The notes under the pieces: generated by a model
What the model was told of the DNA's origin: nothing
Databases searched by the model: none
The model's input: the letters and a program-made list of their open reading frames with translations, nothing else
Shown: in pieces, positions 42,901 through 51,560 of the stretch
How the letters are laid out: the number at the start of each line of letters is the position of its first letter
Numbering within the stretch: the first letter of the stretch is position 1
NCBI GenBank assembly: GCA_038114465.1
Contig: JAYNQW010000005.1
Coordinates: 62,001-126,000, forward strand
Reading direction: 5' to 3'
Source of the DNA: CALINB01 sp938045325
GTDB taxonomy: Bacteria > Pseudomonadota > Alphaproteobacteria > Rhodospirillales > CALINB01
Length of the DNA: 64,000 nucleotides
Translations under genes and position numbers: made by a program

Positions 42901-44623
42901 TCGATAGGATCGGCTGGCGCACTTCGAGACGCATATGCCGACTGCCTTGATTAAGGTCCAGCAAATTTGGCCGCGGTCCAATCAAGGAAACCAATGACAT
43001 TACCGATTCTTCGCGAATGGAATCGATCGGCGGATTGGTGACTTGCGCAAAACACTGCTTGAAATAATCGTACAATAACTTCGGCCGGTCCGAGAGTACC
43101 GCCGGGGGAATATCCCGGCCCATGGCGCCAACCGGTTCTTCACCCGCCGTACCCATCGGGGCGAGGAAAAACTTCAAATCCTCCTGGGTGTAACCGAATG
43201 CTTGTTGACGGTCGAGCAACGTATGATGATCCGGCGTCATCGGCGCGACTTCGGACGGTAAATCTTCGAGAATGATCTGCGTTTTATCGAGCCACTCTTG
43301 ATAAGGCCGCGCACCCGCAAGCTCATCCTTAATTTCATCATCGTCGATGATACGGCCTTGCTCCAGATCGATCAGGAACATCTTACCCGGCTGCAGGCGC
43401 CATTTTTTGATGATTTTCTCTTCCGGAATTTCCAGCACGCCGACTTCCGAGCCCATAACGACAAGGTCATCATCGGTCACCACATAACGCGAGGGCCTTA
43501 AACCGTTGCGATCCAATGTCGCACCGATCTGCTTGCCGTCAGTAAAGGCGATCGAGGCCGGACCGTCCCAAGGCTCCATTAAGGCGGCGTGATACTCATA
43601 AAAAGCCCGCCGTTTCTCGTTCATCAACGGGTTATCGGACCAAGCTTCAGGAATCATTAGCATGACCGCATGTGCCAGAGAGTAGCCACCGGCAACAAGG
43701 AGTTCGAGCGCATTATCGAACGTCGCCGAATCCGAATTGCCATCGCCAATCAGTGGCCAGAGCTTATCGAGATCATCGCCCAGCAAATCCGATTTCATGG
43801 CATAACGCCGCGCCGCCATCCAATTGATGTTGCCGCGCAGGGTGTTGATTTCACCGTTATGGCACATATACCGGAATGGCTGCGCCAATTCCCAGGACGG
43901 AAATGTATTGGTCGAAAAACGCTGATGCACCAAAGCAAGAGCCGATTCAACCCGTTCGTCATGCAGATCCACCCAATAGAGCGGCACCCGCCCCGCCAGC
44001 ATCATACCTTTGTAGCAAATGGTCCGCGAAGACATCGTGGTGATATAGAACGTCGCTTGGTATTTGCTGCGCAGTTTGCGGATTTTTAAATGAATCTGCT
44101 TGCGAATAACAAACAGCTTGCGCTCAAACGCATCCTGATCTTTGCAATTGCTGCCCCGGCCGATGAACACTTGGCGGATATCGGGTTCCTGTTTGCGGAC
44201 CGTGTCACTAAGCCATTCGTTGGCGACCAAAACCTTGCGCCAACCCAACAGTTTTTGTCCTTCTTCGGCGACAAACTGCTCGATGATTTCAATGCAGGTT
44301 TCGCGCAGCTTTTTTTGCCGCGGCAGAAAAACCATGCCGACGCCATACTCACCAACTTCGGGTAGCGCCATACCCAACTTGGTGCATTCTTCGCGTAAAT
44401 ATTTATCGGGAAGCTGAATCAGAATACCGGCACCGTCACCCGACAACGGGTCGGCCCCCGCTGCGCCGCGGTGTGTCAGATTGTCGAGAATCTGCAATCC
44501 CATTTCGACGATCTTGTGGCTTTTACGGTTTTTGATATCCGCGACGAAACCGATGCCACAGGAATCGTGTTCGTTAGCCGGATCGTAAAGGCCTTGTTTT
44601 GGCGGTAGTCCTGATGCCGTCAT
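39974..44623 (-). CDS. gltB: Glutamate synthase [NADPH] large chain
   Basis: A 1549-residue GltB. The first domain is a class II amidotransferase whose nucleophile Cys22 (in ANEHDSCGIGFVADIKN) is exposed when a short propeptide is removed. A central domain follows, then the FMN-binding synthase domain (about residues 810-1190, with GEGGELPERY and GEGGQLPGHKVDEIIAKVRH), an iron-sulfur Cys set in MMRKCHLNTCPVGIATQDP, and a C-terminal beta-helix of GxxGG repeats. It makes two glutamates from glutamine and 2-oxoglutarate. ATG 44623 gives the standard short propeptide; a 25-residue longer frame is basic and unlike the family. Confidence 0.97.
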   Translation of the reverse strand: MTASGLPPKQGLYDPANEHDSCGIGFVADIKNRKSHKIVEMGLQILDNLTHRGAAGADPLSGDGAGILIQLPDKYLREECTKLGMALPEVGEYGVGMVFLPRQKKLRETCIEIIEQFVAEEGQKLLGWRKVLVANEWLSDTVRKQEPDIRQVFIGRGSNCKDQDAFERKLFVIRKQIHLKIRKLRSKYQATFYITTMSSRTICYKGMMLAGRVPLYWVDLHDERVESALALVHQRFSTNTFPSWELAQPFRYMCHNGEINTLRGNINWMAARRYAMKSDLLGDDLDKLWPLIGDGNSDSATFDNALELLVAGGYSLAHAVMLMIPEAWSDNPLMNEKRRAFYEYHAALMEPWDGPASIAFTDGKQIGATLDRNGLRPSRYVVTDDDLVVMGSEVGVLEIPEEKIIKKWRLQPGKMFLIDLEQGRIIDDDEIKDELAGARPYQEWLDKTQIILEDLPSEVAPMTPDHHTLLDRQQAFGYTQEDLKFFLAPMGTAGEEPVGAMGRDIPPAVLSDRPKLLYDYFKQCFAQVTNPPIDSIREESVMSLVSLIGPRPNLLDLNQGSRHMRLEVRQPILSNVDLEKIRHIHSQGDHPFHSFTLKITYPTKYGAKGMARAIDDMCKKAEDVVKEGHNIIILSDRAMDVDHIAIPALLATGAIHHHLIREGLRTSVGLVVETGEARQVHDFCLLAGYGAEAINPYLAFDTLSSLKEEMPDDLDDEEIHRRYIKAANKGMLKVMAKMGISTYQSYCGAQIFDAVGLSSKFVDKYFTNTATAIEGIGLKEVAEETVRRHNDAYGDSPVLRDALDVGGELAFRLRGERHIWTPESVSLLQHAVRGEGYEKYKEYSRLVSEQNKEFNNLRGLFEFKWSKKPVPIEEVEPAKEIVKRFSTGAMSFGSISFEAHSTLAIAMNRLGGRSNTGEGGELPERYKTMPNGDSMNSRIKQVASGRFGVTTEYLVNATDLQIKMAQGAKPGEGGQLPGHKVDEIIAKVRHSTPGVGLISPPPHHDIYSIEDLAQLIHDLKNANPEARISVKLVSVIGVGTIAAGVSKAHADHVTIAGHEGGTGASPITSIMHAGSPWEIGIAETHQTLVLNNLRGRISVQVDGGLRTGKDVAMAALLGADEFGVATAALIATGCIMMRKCHLNTCPVGIATQDPVLRKRFTGQPEHVVNYFFYVAEEMREIMAKLGFRTVNEMIGRSDCLDKNKAIDHWKAKGLDYTKLLHKPEVGPDIAIYNTEEQDHGLDKALDNELIVQANRAINKKEPVKIKTEVRNINRTVGAMLSGRLVKKHGQAGLPDDTIHIKMKGTGGQSFGAFLAKGITIELEGDANDYCGKGLSGGHLIIYPSKESKLVPEENIIIGNVVLYGAIDGECYFRGVAGERFCVRNSGATAVVEGVGDHGCEYMTGGIAVILGPTGRNFAAGMSGGIAYVLDEDGGFEERCNMAMVDLEPIADEDRLHATLHHQKADLETSGRVDVSHDMTRFDAKRLRGLIEKHLHYTNSGRARDILDHWDQYLPKFVKVMPVDYRRALQEMQNKKRDDNSAGVSMAVGD

Positions 44624-44773
44624 AAATGCCGTTCTTTCTCTTCTTGCCCGTATCTTATTGAAACGGTGATGATTACTAGGCTTCGAGTCATCTGCCAAGC
44701 TGGAATTCCCCGGATTCGACGCCTTTTTCCGCCTTTTTCCGGCAATATCATCACCTCAAGGAAATCTCTCTAG

Positions 44774-44806
44774 ATATAGGGATACTTGGTATACTTTTCC
44801 CTATAT
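44774..44806. promoter_or_regulatory. 9-bp inverted repeat between gltB and the DUF423 gene
   Basis: ATATAGGGA (44774-44782) and TCCCTATAT (44798-44806) are exact complements separated by 15 bases that contain the palindrome GTATAC (44789-44794). It lies 27 bases before the DUF423 start and about 150 bases upstream of gltB in the divergent region. The arms are AT-rich with little stem stability, favouring a protein operator over an RNA terminator. The regulator is unknown. Confidence 0.5.
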
Positions 44807-44833
44807 TTTGTAACCGCTTTCGAGGCAGGTCTC

Positions 44834-45208
44834 ATGCGCATTTGGCTTTTTTTAGGCTCTCTCAACGCTTTCATCGCCCTTCTTGCCGGAGCTTATGGCT
44901 GGCACAGCTTGGAAGCGACGTCTGCGGGCCGCACCATGTTTCGAATCGCGGTTGAGTATCATATGTGGCATGCACTGGCTCTCCTTGCTGTCGCCTGGCT
45001 TTCAAGCATCACCAACGGCACCGGCACCAAGTTGGTGCGTATCGCCGGTTGGGCTTTTCTTGCCGGCATCGTGTTGTTTTGTGGCTCCCTCTATACGATC
45101 GGTCTTATCGGTTATCAGCCGCTGCCGGGAACCGCACCAGCAGGCGGCATCAGTCTGATGATCGGCTGGGCAGCTTTAATCACCCTCGCCGTACGCAAGC
45201 GCACTTAA
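44834..45208 (+). CDS. DUF423 family small membrane protein
   Basis: A 124-residue protein with four membrane segments. It starts IWLFLGSLNAFIALLAGAYG, followed by the typical YHMWHALALLAVAWLSS, LFCGSLYTIGLIGYQPLPG and GGISLMIGWAALITL, which match the DUF423 pattern. Function of the family is not established. I chose ATG 44834, with GAGGCAGG just upstream; the earlier in-frame start adds a Phe/Tyr-rich stretch in the AT-rich promoter region. It converges on the PEP carboxykinase gene. Confidence 0.87.
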   Translation: MRIWLFLGSLNAFIALLAGAYGWHSLEATSAGRTMFRIAVEYHMWHALALLAVAWLSSITNGTGTKLVRIAGWAFLAGIVLFCGSLYTIGLIGYQPLPGTAPAGGISLMIGWAALITLAVRKRT

Positions 45209-45226
45209 ATAGTGCACCCTAAATTT

Positions 45227-47056
45227 TTATTGATCGAGCTCCCAAACCGGCGGCGCATCGTCCAACAGTTTGGATTGTTGCTGACGCTGCACTTCTAATT
45301 CCTCGGGCAACCGTTTGCCGAATTTGTCGAAGTGTTTCTTTTGGTCCTCGATTTCGGATTTGCCCTCTTCGCGGTCAACCGACATGAGCTCATAGAACGT
45401 TTTCGGATCGTAATCCAAACCGGTCCAATTAATATCCTCATATCGGGGCATAACGCCGAACGGGCTTTCCACACCGTCGACCCGGCCACGGGCCCGGTCA
45501 ACGATCCATTTCAACACACGCATGTTTTCGCCGAAACCCGGCCAAATGAATTTGCCGTTGTCGTCTTTGCGGAACCAATTGACCCGGAAGATCGGCGGCG
45601 GGTTCTTCAGCGTCTTGCCTACTTCAAGCCAATGACGCCAATACTCGCCCATGTTGTAACCGCAGAACGGCAGCATCGCCATCGGATCGCGCCGGATCGC
45701 CGCCTGGCCAACCGCGGCCGCAGTGGCTTCGGAGCCCATGGTCGCGGCGAGATAAACGCCGTGTTCCCAATCCCGGCCCTGGAACACCAAGGGGAATGTG
45801 CGGCTTAACCGGCCACCGAAGATCATCGCGCTGATCGGCACGCCTTTGGGATCGTCCCACGCCGGATCGAGTGTGGGACACACGGTTAAGGGCGCGGTAA
45901 ATCGCGAATTCGGGTGTGCCGCCGGCGTACCCTTATCGGGTGTCCAATCCTCACCCTTCCAATCGGTCAAATGGGCCGGCGTTTCGCCGTCCATGCCTTC
46001 CCACCACACATCGCCGTCATCGGTTTCGGCGACATTGGTGAAGATGCAGTCCCGGCCCAACATTTTCATGGCCGTTGGATTGGTTTCCATCGACGTGCCG
46101 GGTGCGACACCGAAGAAACCGCCCTCGGGGTTAATAGCGCGAAGCTGGCCGTTTTCGTCCTGTTTAATCCAGGCAATATCATCGCCCACGGTCCAGGCTT
46201 TCCAGCCTTCGAAACCTTTCGGCGGAATGATCATCGCCATATTGGTTTTGCCGCAGGCACTCGGAAAAGCCGCCGCGATGTAGGTCTTTTCGCCTTCCGG
46301 GGATTCGAGCCCCAAAATCAGCATATGCTCGGCAAGCCAGCCTTCCTCGCGCGCCATGGATGATGCGATCCGAAGGGCGAAGCATTTTTTACCCAGCAAC
46401 GCATTACCACCGTAACCGCTGCCGTAGGACCAGATTTCGCGGTCTTCGGGGAAGTGAACGATATATTTCTTTTCATTTTGCGGCCAGGGAACATCGTTTG
46501 TGCCATCATCGCCGATCGGTGCGCCGACGGAATGCCAGCAAGGCACAAAATCGCCGTCACCCAGGACATCCAAAACTTTCGAGCCCATCCGGGTCATCAC
46601 CTTCATGCTCACCGCGGCATAAGGTGAATCGGTGACCTGCACGCCAATATGAGCAATCGGCGATCCGAGCGGCCCCATTGAAAACGGGCACACATACATT
46701 GTGCGCCCTTTCATCGATCCTTTAAACAAACCCTTGAGCAGGGTTTTCATTTCCGCCGGATCCGTCCAATTGTTCGTCGGGCCGGCATCTTCTTCCTTTT
46801 TCGTGCAAATAAACGTTCGATCCTCGACGCGCGCAACATCATTGGGATCGGACAGGGCCAAATAGCTATTCGGACGTTTTTCCGGATTGAGCCGTTTCAG
46901 CGTCCCCGCATCGACCATTTCTTGGCACAAACGGTCATATTCTTCATCCGTGCCGTCACACCAATGGATTTTATCCGGCGTACAGTGCGCAGCGATCTCG
47001 TCAATCCACTGCAGTAGCTTTTTATTGCTGGTCGGCGCGTTCGCAGATGCGCTCAT
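45227..47056 (-). CDS. pckG: Phosphoenolpyruvate carboxykinase (GTP)
   Basis: A 609-residue GTP-type PEPCK. The diagnostic P-loop is AAFPSACGKTNMAMI, not the GxSGTGKTT of the ATP type. Other landmarks are RTMYVCPFSMGPLGSPIAHI, GYGGNALLGKKCFALRIA and FGGRLSRTFPLVFQGRDWEH. It converts oxaloacetate to phosphoenolpyruvate, the entry to gluconeogenesis, and PEP in turn feeds EI of the nearby phosphotransferase chain. ATG 47056 is chosen because GGGGAGA precedes it; an upstream TTG would add 30 residues. Rhizobial genomes have an ATP-type enzyme at the equivalent place beside chvI. An AAGCGCTT palindrome lies about 120 bases upstream. Confidence 0.96.
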   Translation of the reverse strand: MSASANAPTSNKKLLQWIDEIAAHCTPDKIHWCDGTDEEYDRLCQEMVDAGTLKRLNPEKRPNSYLALSDPNDVARVEDRTFICTKKEEDAGPTNNWTDPAEMKTLLKGLFKGSMKGRTMYVCPFSMGPLGSPIAHIGVQVTDSPYAAVSMKVMTRMGSKVLDVLGDGDFVPCWHSVGAPIGDDGTNDVPWPQNEKKYIVHFPEDREIWSYGSGYGGNALLGKKCFALRIASSMAREEGWLAEHMLILGLESPEGEKTYIAAAFPSACGKTNMAMIIPPKGFEGWKAWTVGDDIAWIKQDENGQLRAINPEGGFFGVAPGTSMETNPTAMKMLGRDCIFTNVAETDDGDVWWEGMDGETPAHLTDWKGEDWTPDKGTPAAHPNSRFTAPLTVCPTLDPAWDDPKGVPISAMIFGGRLSRTFPLVFQGRDWEHGVYLAATMGSEATAAAVGQAAIRRDPMAMLPFCGYNMGEYWRHWLEVGKTLKNPPPIFRVNWFRKDDNGKFIWPGFGENMRVLKWIVDRARGRVDGVESPFGVMPRYEDINWTGLDYDPKTFYELMSVDREEGKSEIEDQKKHFDKFGKRLPEELEVQRQQQSKLLDDAPPVWELDQ

Positions 47057-47176
47057 CAATCGTCTCCCCGAATCATGTTTTATTTCCGCCGAACCCGCTT
47101 GAAACCATCTAAACGCGGATACCTGGAAATCTTGGTTAGCCTCCAAGCCGTAATCTTAATCAGTGCCGCAAACGAG

Positions 47177-47184
47177 AAGCGCTT
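47177..47184. promoter_or_regulatory. LacI/GalR-type palindrome upstream of the PEP carboxykinase gene
   Basis: AAGCGCTT sits in the wider sequence GAGAAGCGCTTGCAAG, similar to the centres of LacI/GalR family operators (…AAGCGCTT…). It lies about 120 bases before the gene start in the non-coding region shared with the end of the antiporter gene. In Sinorhizobium the LacI-family protein PckR controls pckA, which makes such a site plausible. The flanks are not fully symmetrical. Confidence 0.3.
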
Positions 47185-47257
47185 GCAAGAAAAACCCTAA
47201 TCGCTATGCGAATAGCCCCTATGAATTTTACTCATGGTTCAAGCTCGGGATTGGCTG

Positions 47258-49039
47258 TCAGGTTTGATCATCCTTTGAAGACACGTCAGCTTTGTTGCCG
47301 GTAGCTTCGATAACCGATTGAACGGGCGTGTATTCTTGACGCCTGACCTGATCAATAAGCGCGTCGACGGTCGGTCCGGGAAACCCAAGGCCGGCCAATA
47401 ATTGCCCGGAAAGCTGCAGGCTCGATTCGATGGTTTCGGGGAACACATGATCGGCCCCGATGTCGCTGAGATTGTCCGAGGCCGCCGAATCCCGAGCCCG
47501 GGCATAGATACGGACATCCGGCCAGCGGTGGTGAAAATTCTGCACGGCACGGCTTGCCGCCTGTGGATCGTCCAAGGTGAAGACGACGGCGGCGGCCTGT
47601 TCGGCGCCGGCCTTAGCGAACATATCGGCCCGGCGGGCATCACCGTAAAAAACCGGCAGCCCTTCTTGGCGGCAGGCTTTGATACGCTGAGCATCCAAAT
47701 CAAGGGCCACGAACGGCACTTTTTGGCGCTGTAGCAAGGCTGCCACGGTTTGCCCGACCCGCCCGAACCCTGCAATGATCACATGCCCTTCCAAACCGGC
47801 CGTTTCCTGTTCGGCGGTTTTGTCTTGCCCCGATGCAGCCGGGCCCAACTGTCCGGCCAATTCCGCATCCGACAACAACCCGCCCAAGTATTTCGCGCCG
47901 GTTGTCAAAAACGGTGTTATGACCATTGTCAGACTCGTCACAATTAACATGAATTGTCCGGTCGCCGAGGGCAGAACATCCAAGACGACGGCCAAACTGA
48001 CAATGACAAGGGCGAATTCACCGGCTTGGCTTAAATAAAGCCCCACCTGAACGGCCAAGGAACGCGTGAGGCCAAATGTCAGACAAAGCCCCGAAGCCAG
48101 TACTGTTTTAATGCCGATGAGACCAGCCACCGAAGCCGCGGTCCAAAAGATTTGATCGGCGACGGCCGATAGATCAATCGCCATCCCAATCGACAAAAAG
48201 AAAACCCCCAGCAATAAACCTTTGAAGGGCTGGATATCGATTTCGACTTGATGGCGGAATTCCGTCTCGGCGATCAACAAGCCGGCCAAAAACGCTCCCA
48301 GGGCCATCGATAGGCCCGATAGGCCGGTCAAAACCGCCGTGCCGATAATCGCAAGCAATGTGAGTGCAACAAACAATTCGGGGATGCGGGTGCCGGCGAC
48401 AAGATGAAACAGCGGTCTGAGGATTATCCGGCCCAACACAATAATGGCGGCAATAGCCAGAACCGCCTTACCGGCGGCAAGACCAAGCGATGGTAATAAA
48501 GACGCTCCCGTAGCACTGCCGAAGACGGTCACCAAAACAAGAATGGGGACGACGGCCAGGTCCTGAAATAAAAGAACACCGAACACGGTCCGGCCGAGTC
48601 GAGAGGTAAATTCGCCGCGTTCACTTAAAAGCTGCATGACCACGGCCGTCGATGACAGCGCCAGGCACGCCCCCAAAACAATTGAAGCCTGGACACTATT
48701 GCCCCACAACCAGGCGATGATGCCGATCACCAGAGCCGCCGAGGTAACCTGTGCCGAGCCCAGGCCGAACACCCATCGGCGCATCGTCCACAGCCGCTCA
48801 AATGACAGCTCAAGTCCGATTAAGAACAGCAAAAATATGACGCCGAACTCAGCCAGGTCCTTAACGTGTTGGACATTGTCAATCACGGCAAACCCATACG
48901 GACCGATGGCTACGCCAGCCAGCAAGAATCCGAGGACCGGGCTCACCTTAAAGCGGTGGAATATCGGTACCACGATGGCGGCAACCACCAGGAATACGAT
49001 GATATCCAATAAATACGGTAGTCCTACGATATGAGACAC
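47258..49039 (-). CDS. Kef-type CPA2 cation/proton antiporter with RCK (TrkA-N) domain
   Basis: A 593-residue protein. About twelve membrane segments make up the Na+/H+ exchanger-like domain (residues 1-385), with GFLLAGVAIGPYGF, LFLIGLELSFERLW, GACLALSSTAVVMQLLSERG and GVLLFQDLAVVP. A linker leads to an NAD-binding RCK domain beginning HVIIAGFGRVGQTVAALLQR (about residue 421), then a short tail. It resembles KefB/YbaL proteins, which exchange K+ for H+ and are gated by nucleotides or glutathione adducts. The start is GTG with AAGGAAG upstream. It lies between PEP carboxykinase and the divergent chvI. Confidence 0.92.
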   Translation of the reverse strand: MSHIVGLPYLLDIIVFLVVAAIVVPIFHRFKVSPVLGFLLAGVAIGPYGFAVIDNVQHVKDLAEFGVIFLLFLIGLELSFERLWTMRRWVFGLGSAQVTSAALVIGIIAWLWGNSVQASIVLGACLALSSTAVVMQLLSERGEFTSRLGRTVFGVLLFQDLAVVPILVLVTVFGSATGASLLPSLGLAAGKAVLAIAAIIVLGRIILRPLFHLVAGTRIPELFVALTLLAIIGTAVLTGLSGLSMALGAFLAGLLIAETEFRHQVEIDIQPFKGLLLGVFFLSIGMAIDLSAVADQIFWTAASVAGLIGIKTVLASGLCLTFGLTRSLAVQVGLYLSQAGEFALVIVSLAVVLDVLPSATGQFMLIVTSLTMVITPFLTTGAKYLGGLLSDAELAGQLGPAASGQDKTAEQETAGLEGHVIIAGFGRVGQTVAALLQRQKVPFVALDLDAQRIKACRQEGLPVFYGDARRADMFAKAGAEQAAAVVFTLDDPQAASRAVQNFHHRWPDVRIYARARDSAASDNLSDIGADHVFPETIESSLQLSGQLLAGLGFPGPTVDALIDQVRRQEYTPVQSVIEATGNKADVSSKDDQT

Positions 49040-49115
49040 GCGGCTTCCTTCTATAATTTTGCGCCTTATACGATGCCCTTGTCGCAGATGTGGCGAATGA
49101 GCATAGTATATCCGC

Positions 49116-49145
49116 TTATCCTCACGATATCGAAGCGGCTATAAT
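49116..49145 (+). promoter_or_regulatory. Candidate promoter of the chvI-chvG operon
   Basis: A perfect -10 hexamer TATAAT at 49140-49145 is preceded, 18 bases upstream, by a weak -35 (TTATCC, 49116-49121). Transcription would start near 49152, leaving a leader of about 63 bases. GATATCG and ATATCGAT flank the -10 region and could be part of an operator. Confidence 0.4.
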
Positions 49146-49214
49146 TTTGCCACAAATGACAGGTTAAACTGAAATATCGATAACCGTAACCGGCCAGAGA
49201 TAGGGAACACGTTC

Positions 49215-49907
49215 ATGGCGCAAACGATTGCTCTCGTCGATGACGACCAAAATATTCTCGCATCCGTCTCCATGGCTCTCGAGGCCGAAGGATTTAAAGT
49301 GGATACCTACATCGACGGCGAAACGGCTTTGGCAGGCCTCGGACGCCAACCCGTCGACCTTGCCATCCTCGATATTAAAATGCCGCGCATGGACGGCATG
49401 GAGTTGCTCGGCCATATTCGTGAAAACAGCACACTGCCGGTTATCTTTCTGACCTCAAAGGACGAAGAAATCGATGAGATCGCCGGCTTGCGAATTGGTG
49501 CCGACGATTACATCAAAAAACCGTTTTCGCAAAAACTGTTGATTGAAAGAATACGCGCCGTGCTGCGCCGCCGGTCGCAAACGCCGGAATCGGATGCGCC
49601 GGAAAATCTTGTTCGCCGCGGCGATTTAACGCTCGATCCCGCCCGTCATGTTTGCGCCTGGAAAGAAACAGAAGTCAATTTGACGGTGACCGAATTTTTG
49701 CTGCTCCAGGCTTTGGCCACTCATCCGGGCCATGTCAAAAGCCGGGACCAACTGATTGATGCTGCTTATGGCGAACACATCTATATCGATGACCGGACCA
49801 TCGATAGTCACATCAAACGGCTACGAAAGAAATTTAAACAAGCCGACGACGAATTCGCCCACATCGAAACCCTTTACGGCATCGGCTACCGCTATCGCGG
49901 AGACTGA
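49215..49907 (+). CDS. chvI: Response regulator ChvI (OmpR family)
   Basis: A 230-residue OmpR-type regulator. The receiver domain has the acidic pocket IALVDDDQNIL, the phosphorylated Asp in LAILDIKMPRMDGMELL and the Lys in YIKKPFSQ. The C-terminal winged helix (about residues 135-228) has VKSRDQLIDAAYGEHIYIDD and RTIDSHIKRLRKKF. With ChvG it controls envelope, exopolysaccharide and acid-stress genes in alphaproteobacteria. Its stop abuts the TTG start of chvG. The identification rests on sequence and on the characteristic following genes chvG-hprK. Confidence 0.95.
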   Translation: MAQTIALVDDDQNILASVSMALEAEGFKVDTYIDGETALAGLGRQPVDLAILDIKMPRMDGMELLGHIRENSTLPVIFLTSKDEEIDEIAGLRIGADDYIKKPFSQKLLIERIRAVLRRRSQTPESDAPENLVRRGDLTLDPARHVCAWKETEVNLTVTEFLLLQALATHPGHVKSRDQLIDAAYGEHIYIDDRTIDSHIKRLRKKFKQADDEFAHIETLYGIGYRYRGD

Positions 49908-51560
49908 TTGACGTTGGCTTCAACACAACATCAGGCCCACCATCATGCCATGCGCAAACCCAAAGCGCTTTCACCAATCACCCGGCGTATCCTGGCGATC
50001 AATCTGCTGGCGTTGGGCATTCTTGTCGCCGGCCTCCTGTATTTAGGTGAGTACCGCAAAAGCCTGATCAAAACCGAATTTGCCGCACTGGAAACGCAAG
50101 CCGAAATGTTTGCCGGCGCCTTAGCCGAAGGGGCCGTCACCCGGCGTAACTCATCGCGTCAACAACTGGTTAAACGCCAAACCAATCAGATCATCCGGCG
50201 TCTCGCCCAAACCACCTCGACGCGGGCGCGGCTGTTTGAACCGAAAGGTCAGCTGATCGCGGACTCGCGATTGTTGCTAGGTCGTATCGCCGTTGAAGTC
50301 GAAGCCCTGCCGCCGCCGCGTGACAGCGGGTTTTTAGGGTCACTATTAAATTTATACGACCGCATCGCAAAATTGATTGTCGGTGAAAACGATATCCCCC
50401 TGTTTCAGGAAAAAGCGCTGCAGCACGCCCGCGACTACCCGGAAGTTTTAAAAGCCATGACGGGGGAAACGACCACGCAAATTCGCCGTGGCAAGGGCCG
50501 CATGATTTTAAGCGTGGCCGTACCGGTCCAGCGTTATAAACAAGTCCTCGGTGCGCTGATGCTTTCAAAAGGTTCCGAAGGGATCGATGCGGTTCTCTTA
50601 CAGGTACGCCTCGACATCCTCGCCGTGTTTTTCGTCGCCCTTGCGATTACGATCTTGCTGTCGCTGTATCTCGCGCGGACCATCGCTCGGCCGATCCTAC
50701 GGCTGTCCCGGGCCGCCGAGCAAGTCCGGTACGGCCAGCACCGCCAATACACCATTCCCGACTTCAAAGGCCGCCACGATGAAATCGGCGAGCTGGCCGC
50801 TGCTTTGAATGAGATGACTGAAGCGCTGTGGCAACGCCTCGATGCCATCGAGCGCTTTGCCGCCGATGTTGCCCATGAAATCAAAAACCCGCTCACGTCA
50901 TTACGCAGCGCCGTCGAGACGGCATCACAGGTTACCGACCCGGAACAACTTCGCGCCTTATTGGCGATCATTCGCGACGATGTTCAGCGGCTCGACCGGT
51001 TGATCAGCGATATCTCGGATGCTTCTCGGGTCGATGCGGAAATGTCACGCGGTGAAACCATACCCGTCGATATCGGCAAAATGCTCGAAACGCTGGCCGA
51101 TGTGCACCAATCGATGGCAAAGGAACGGAATACAACCATCGAATTGAGCATCGAAAAAGAATTGATGGTTTTAGGACACGAAAGCCGTCTCGGCCAGGTC
51201 TTCAGAAACTTAATGGAAAACGCGATCACCTTCAGCCCGCAACAAGGCCGCATTGTCGTCACGGCGGCTCAAGAAATACCGGACAAAAAAGCATCATCGT
51301 CTTGGGTCCGGGTCACGGTGGAAGATCAAGGCCGCGGGCTGCCGCCCGGCAAGGAAGACTCCATTTTTAACCGCTTTTATACGGAACGGCCCGAAACCGA
51401 AAAATTCGGCATGCATTCCGGTCTCGGCCTCAGTATTTCCAAACAAATTGTCGAAGCCCATAACGGCACGATTGTCGCGGAAAATATTAAAACCGCGGAA
51501 GGGACAATCATCGGCGCGCGGTTTCTCGTTCATCTGCCGGGCATGGCTTCGCCGTCATGA
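49908..51560 (+). CDS. chvG: Sensor histidine kinase ChvG
   Basis: A 550-residue kinase. The first membrane helix is ILAINLLALGILVAGLLYLG, then a periplasmic sensor of about 190 residues, a second helix (LDILAVFFVALAITILLSL), HAMP, the H-box FAADVAHEIKNPLTSLRSAV and an ATPase domain with VEDQGRGLPPG and HSGLGLSISKQIVEAHNGT. I give TTG 49908, since GGAG lies five bases before it and it touches the chvI stop; ATG 49950 in the same frame is the alternative and would still retain both helices. The end overlaps hprK by four bases. Confidence 0.95.
   Translation: MTLASTQHQAHHHAMRKPKALSPITRRILAINLLALGILVAGLLYLGEYRKSLIKTEFAALETQAEMFAGALAEGAVTRRNSSRQQLVKRQTNQIIRRLAQTTSTRARLFEPKGQLIADSRLLLGRIAVEVEALPPPRDSGFLGSLLNLYDRIAKLIVGENDIPLFQEKALQHARDYPEVLKAMTGETTTQIRRGKGRMILSVAVPVQRYKQVLGALMLSKGSEGIDAVLLQVRLDILAVFFVALAITILLSLYLARTIARPILRLSRAAEQVRYGQHRQYTIPDFKGRHDEIGELAAALNEMTEALWQRLDAIERFAADVAHEIKNPLTSLRSAVETASQVTDPEQLRALLAIIRDDVQRLDRLISDISDASRVDAEMSRGETIPVDIGKMLETLADVHQSMAKERNTTIELSIEKELMVLGHESRLGQVFRNLMENAITFSPQQGRIVVTAAQEIPDKKASSSWVRVTVEDQGRGLPPGKEDSIFNRFYTERPETEKFGMHSGLGLSISKQIVEAHNGTIVAENIKTAEGTIIGARFLVHLPGMASPS

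Noticed and set aside
40000..44000. Several minus/plus shadow frames of up to 230 codons across gltB
   Set aside because: They lie entirely within gltB, lack motifs and vary in composition as expected for antisense frames of a GC-rich gene.
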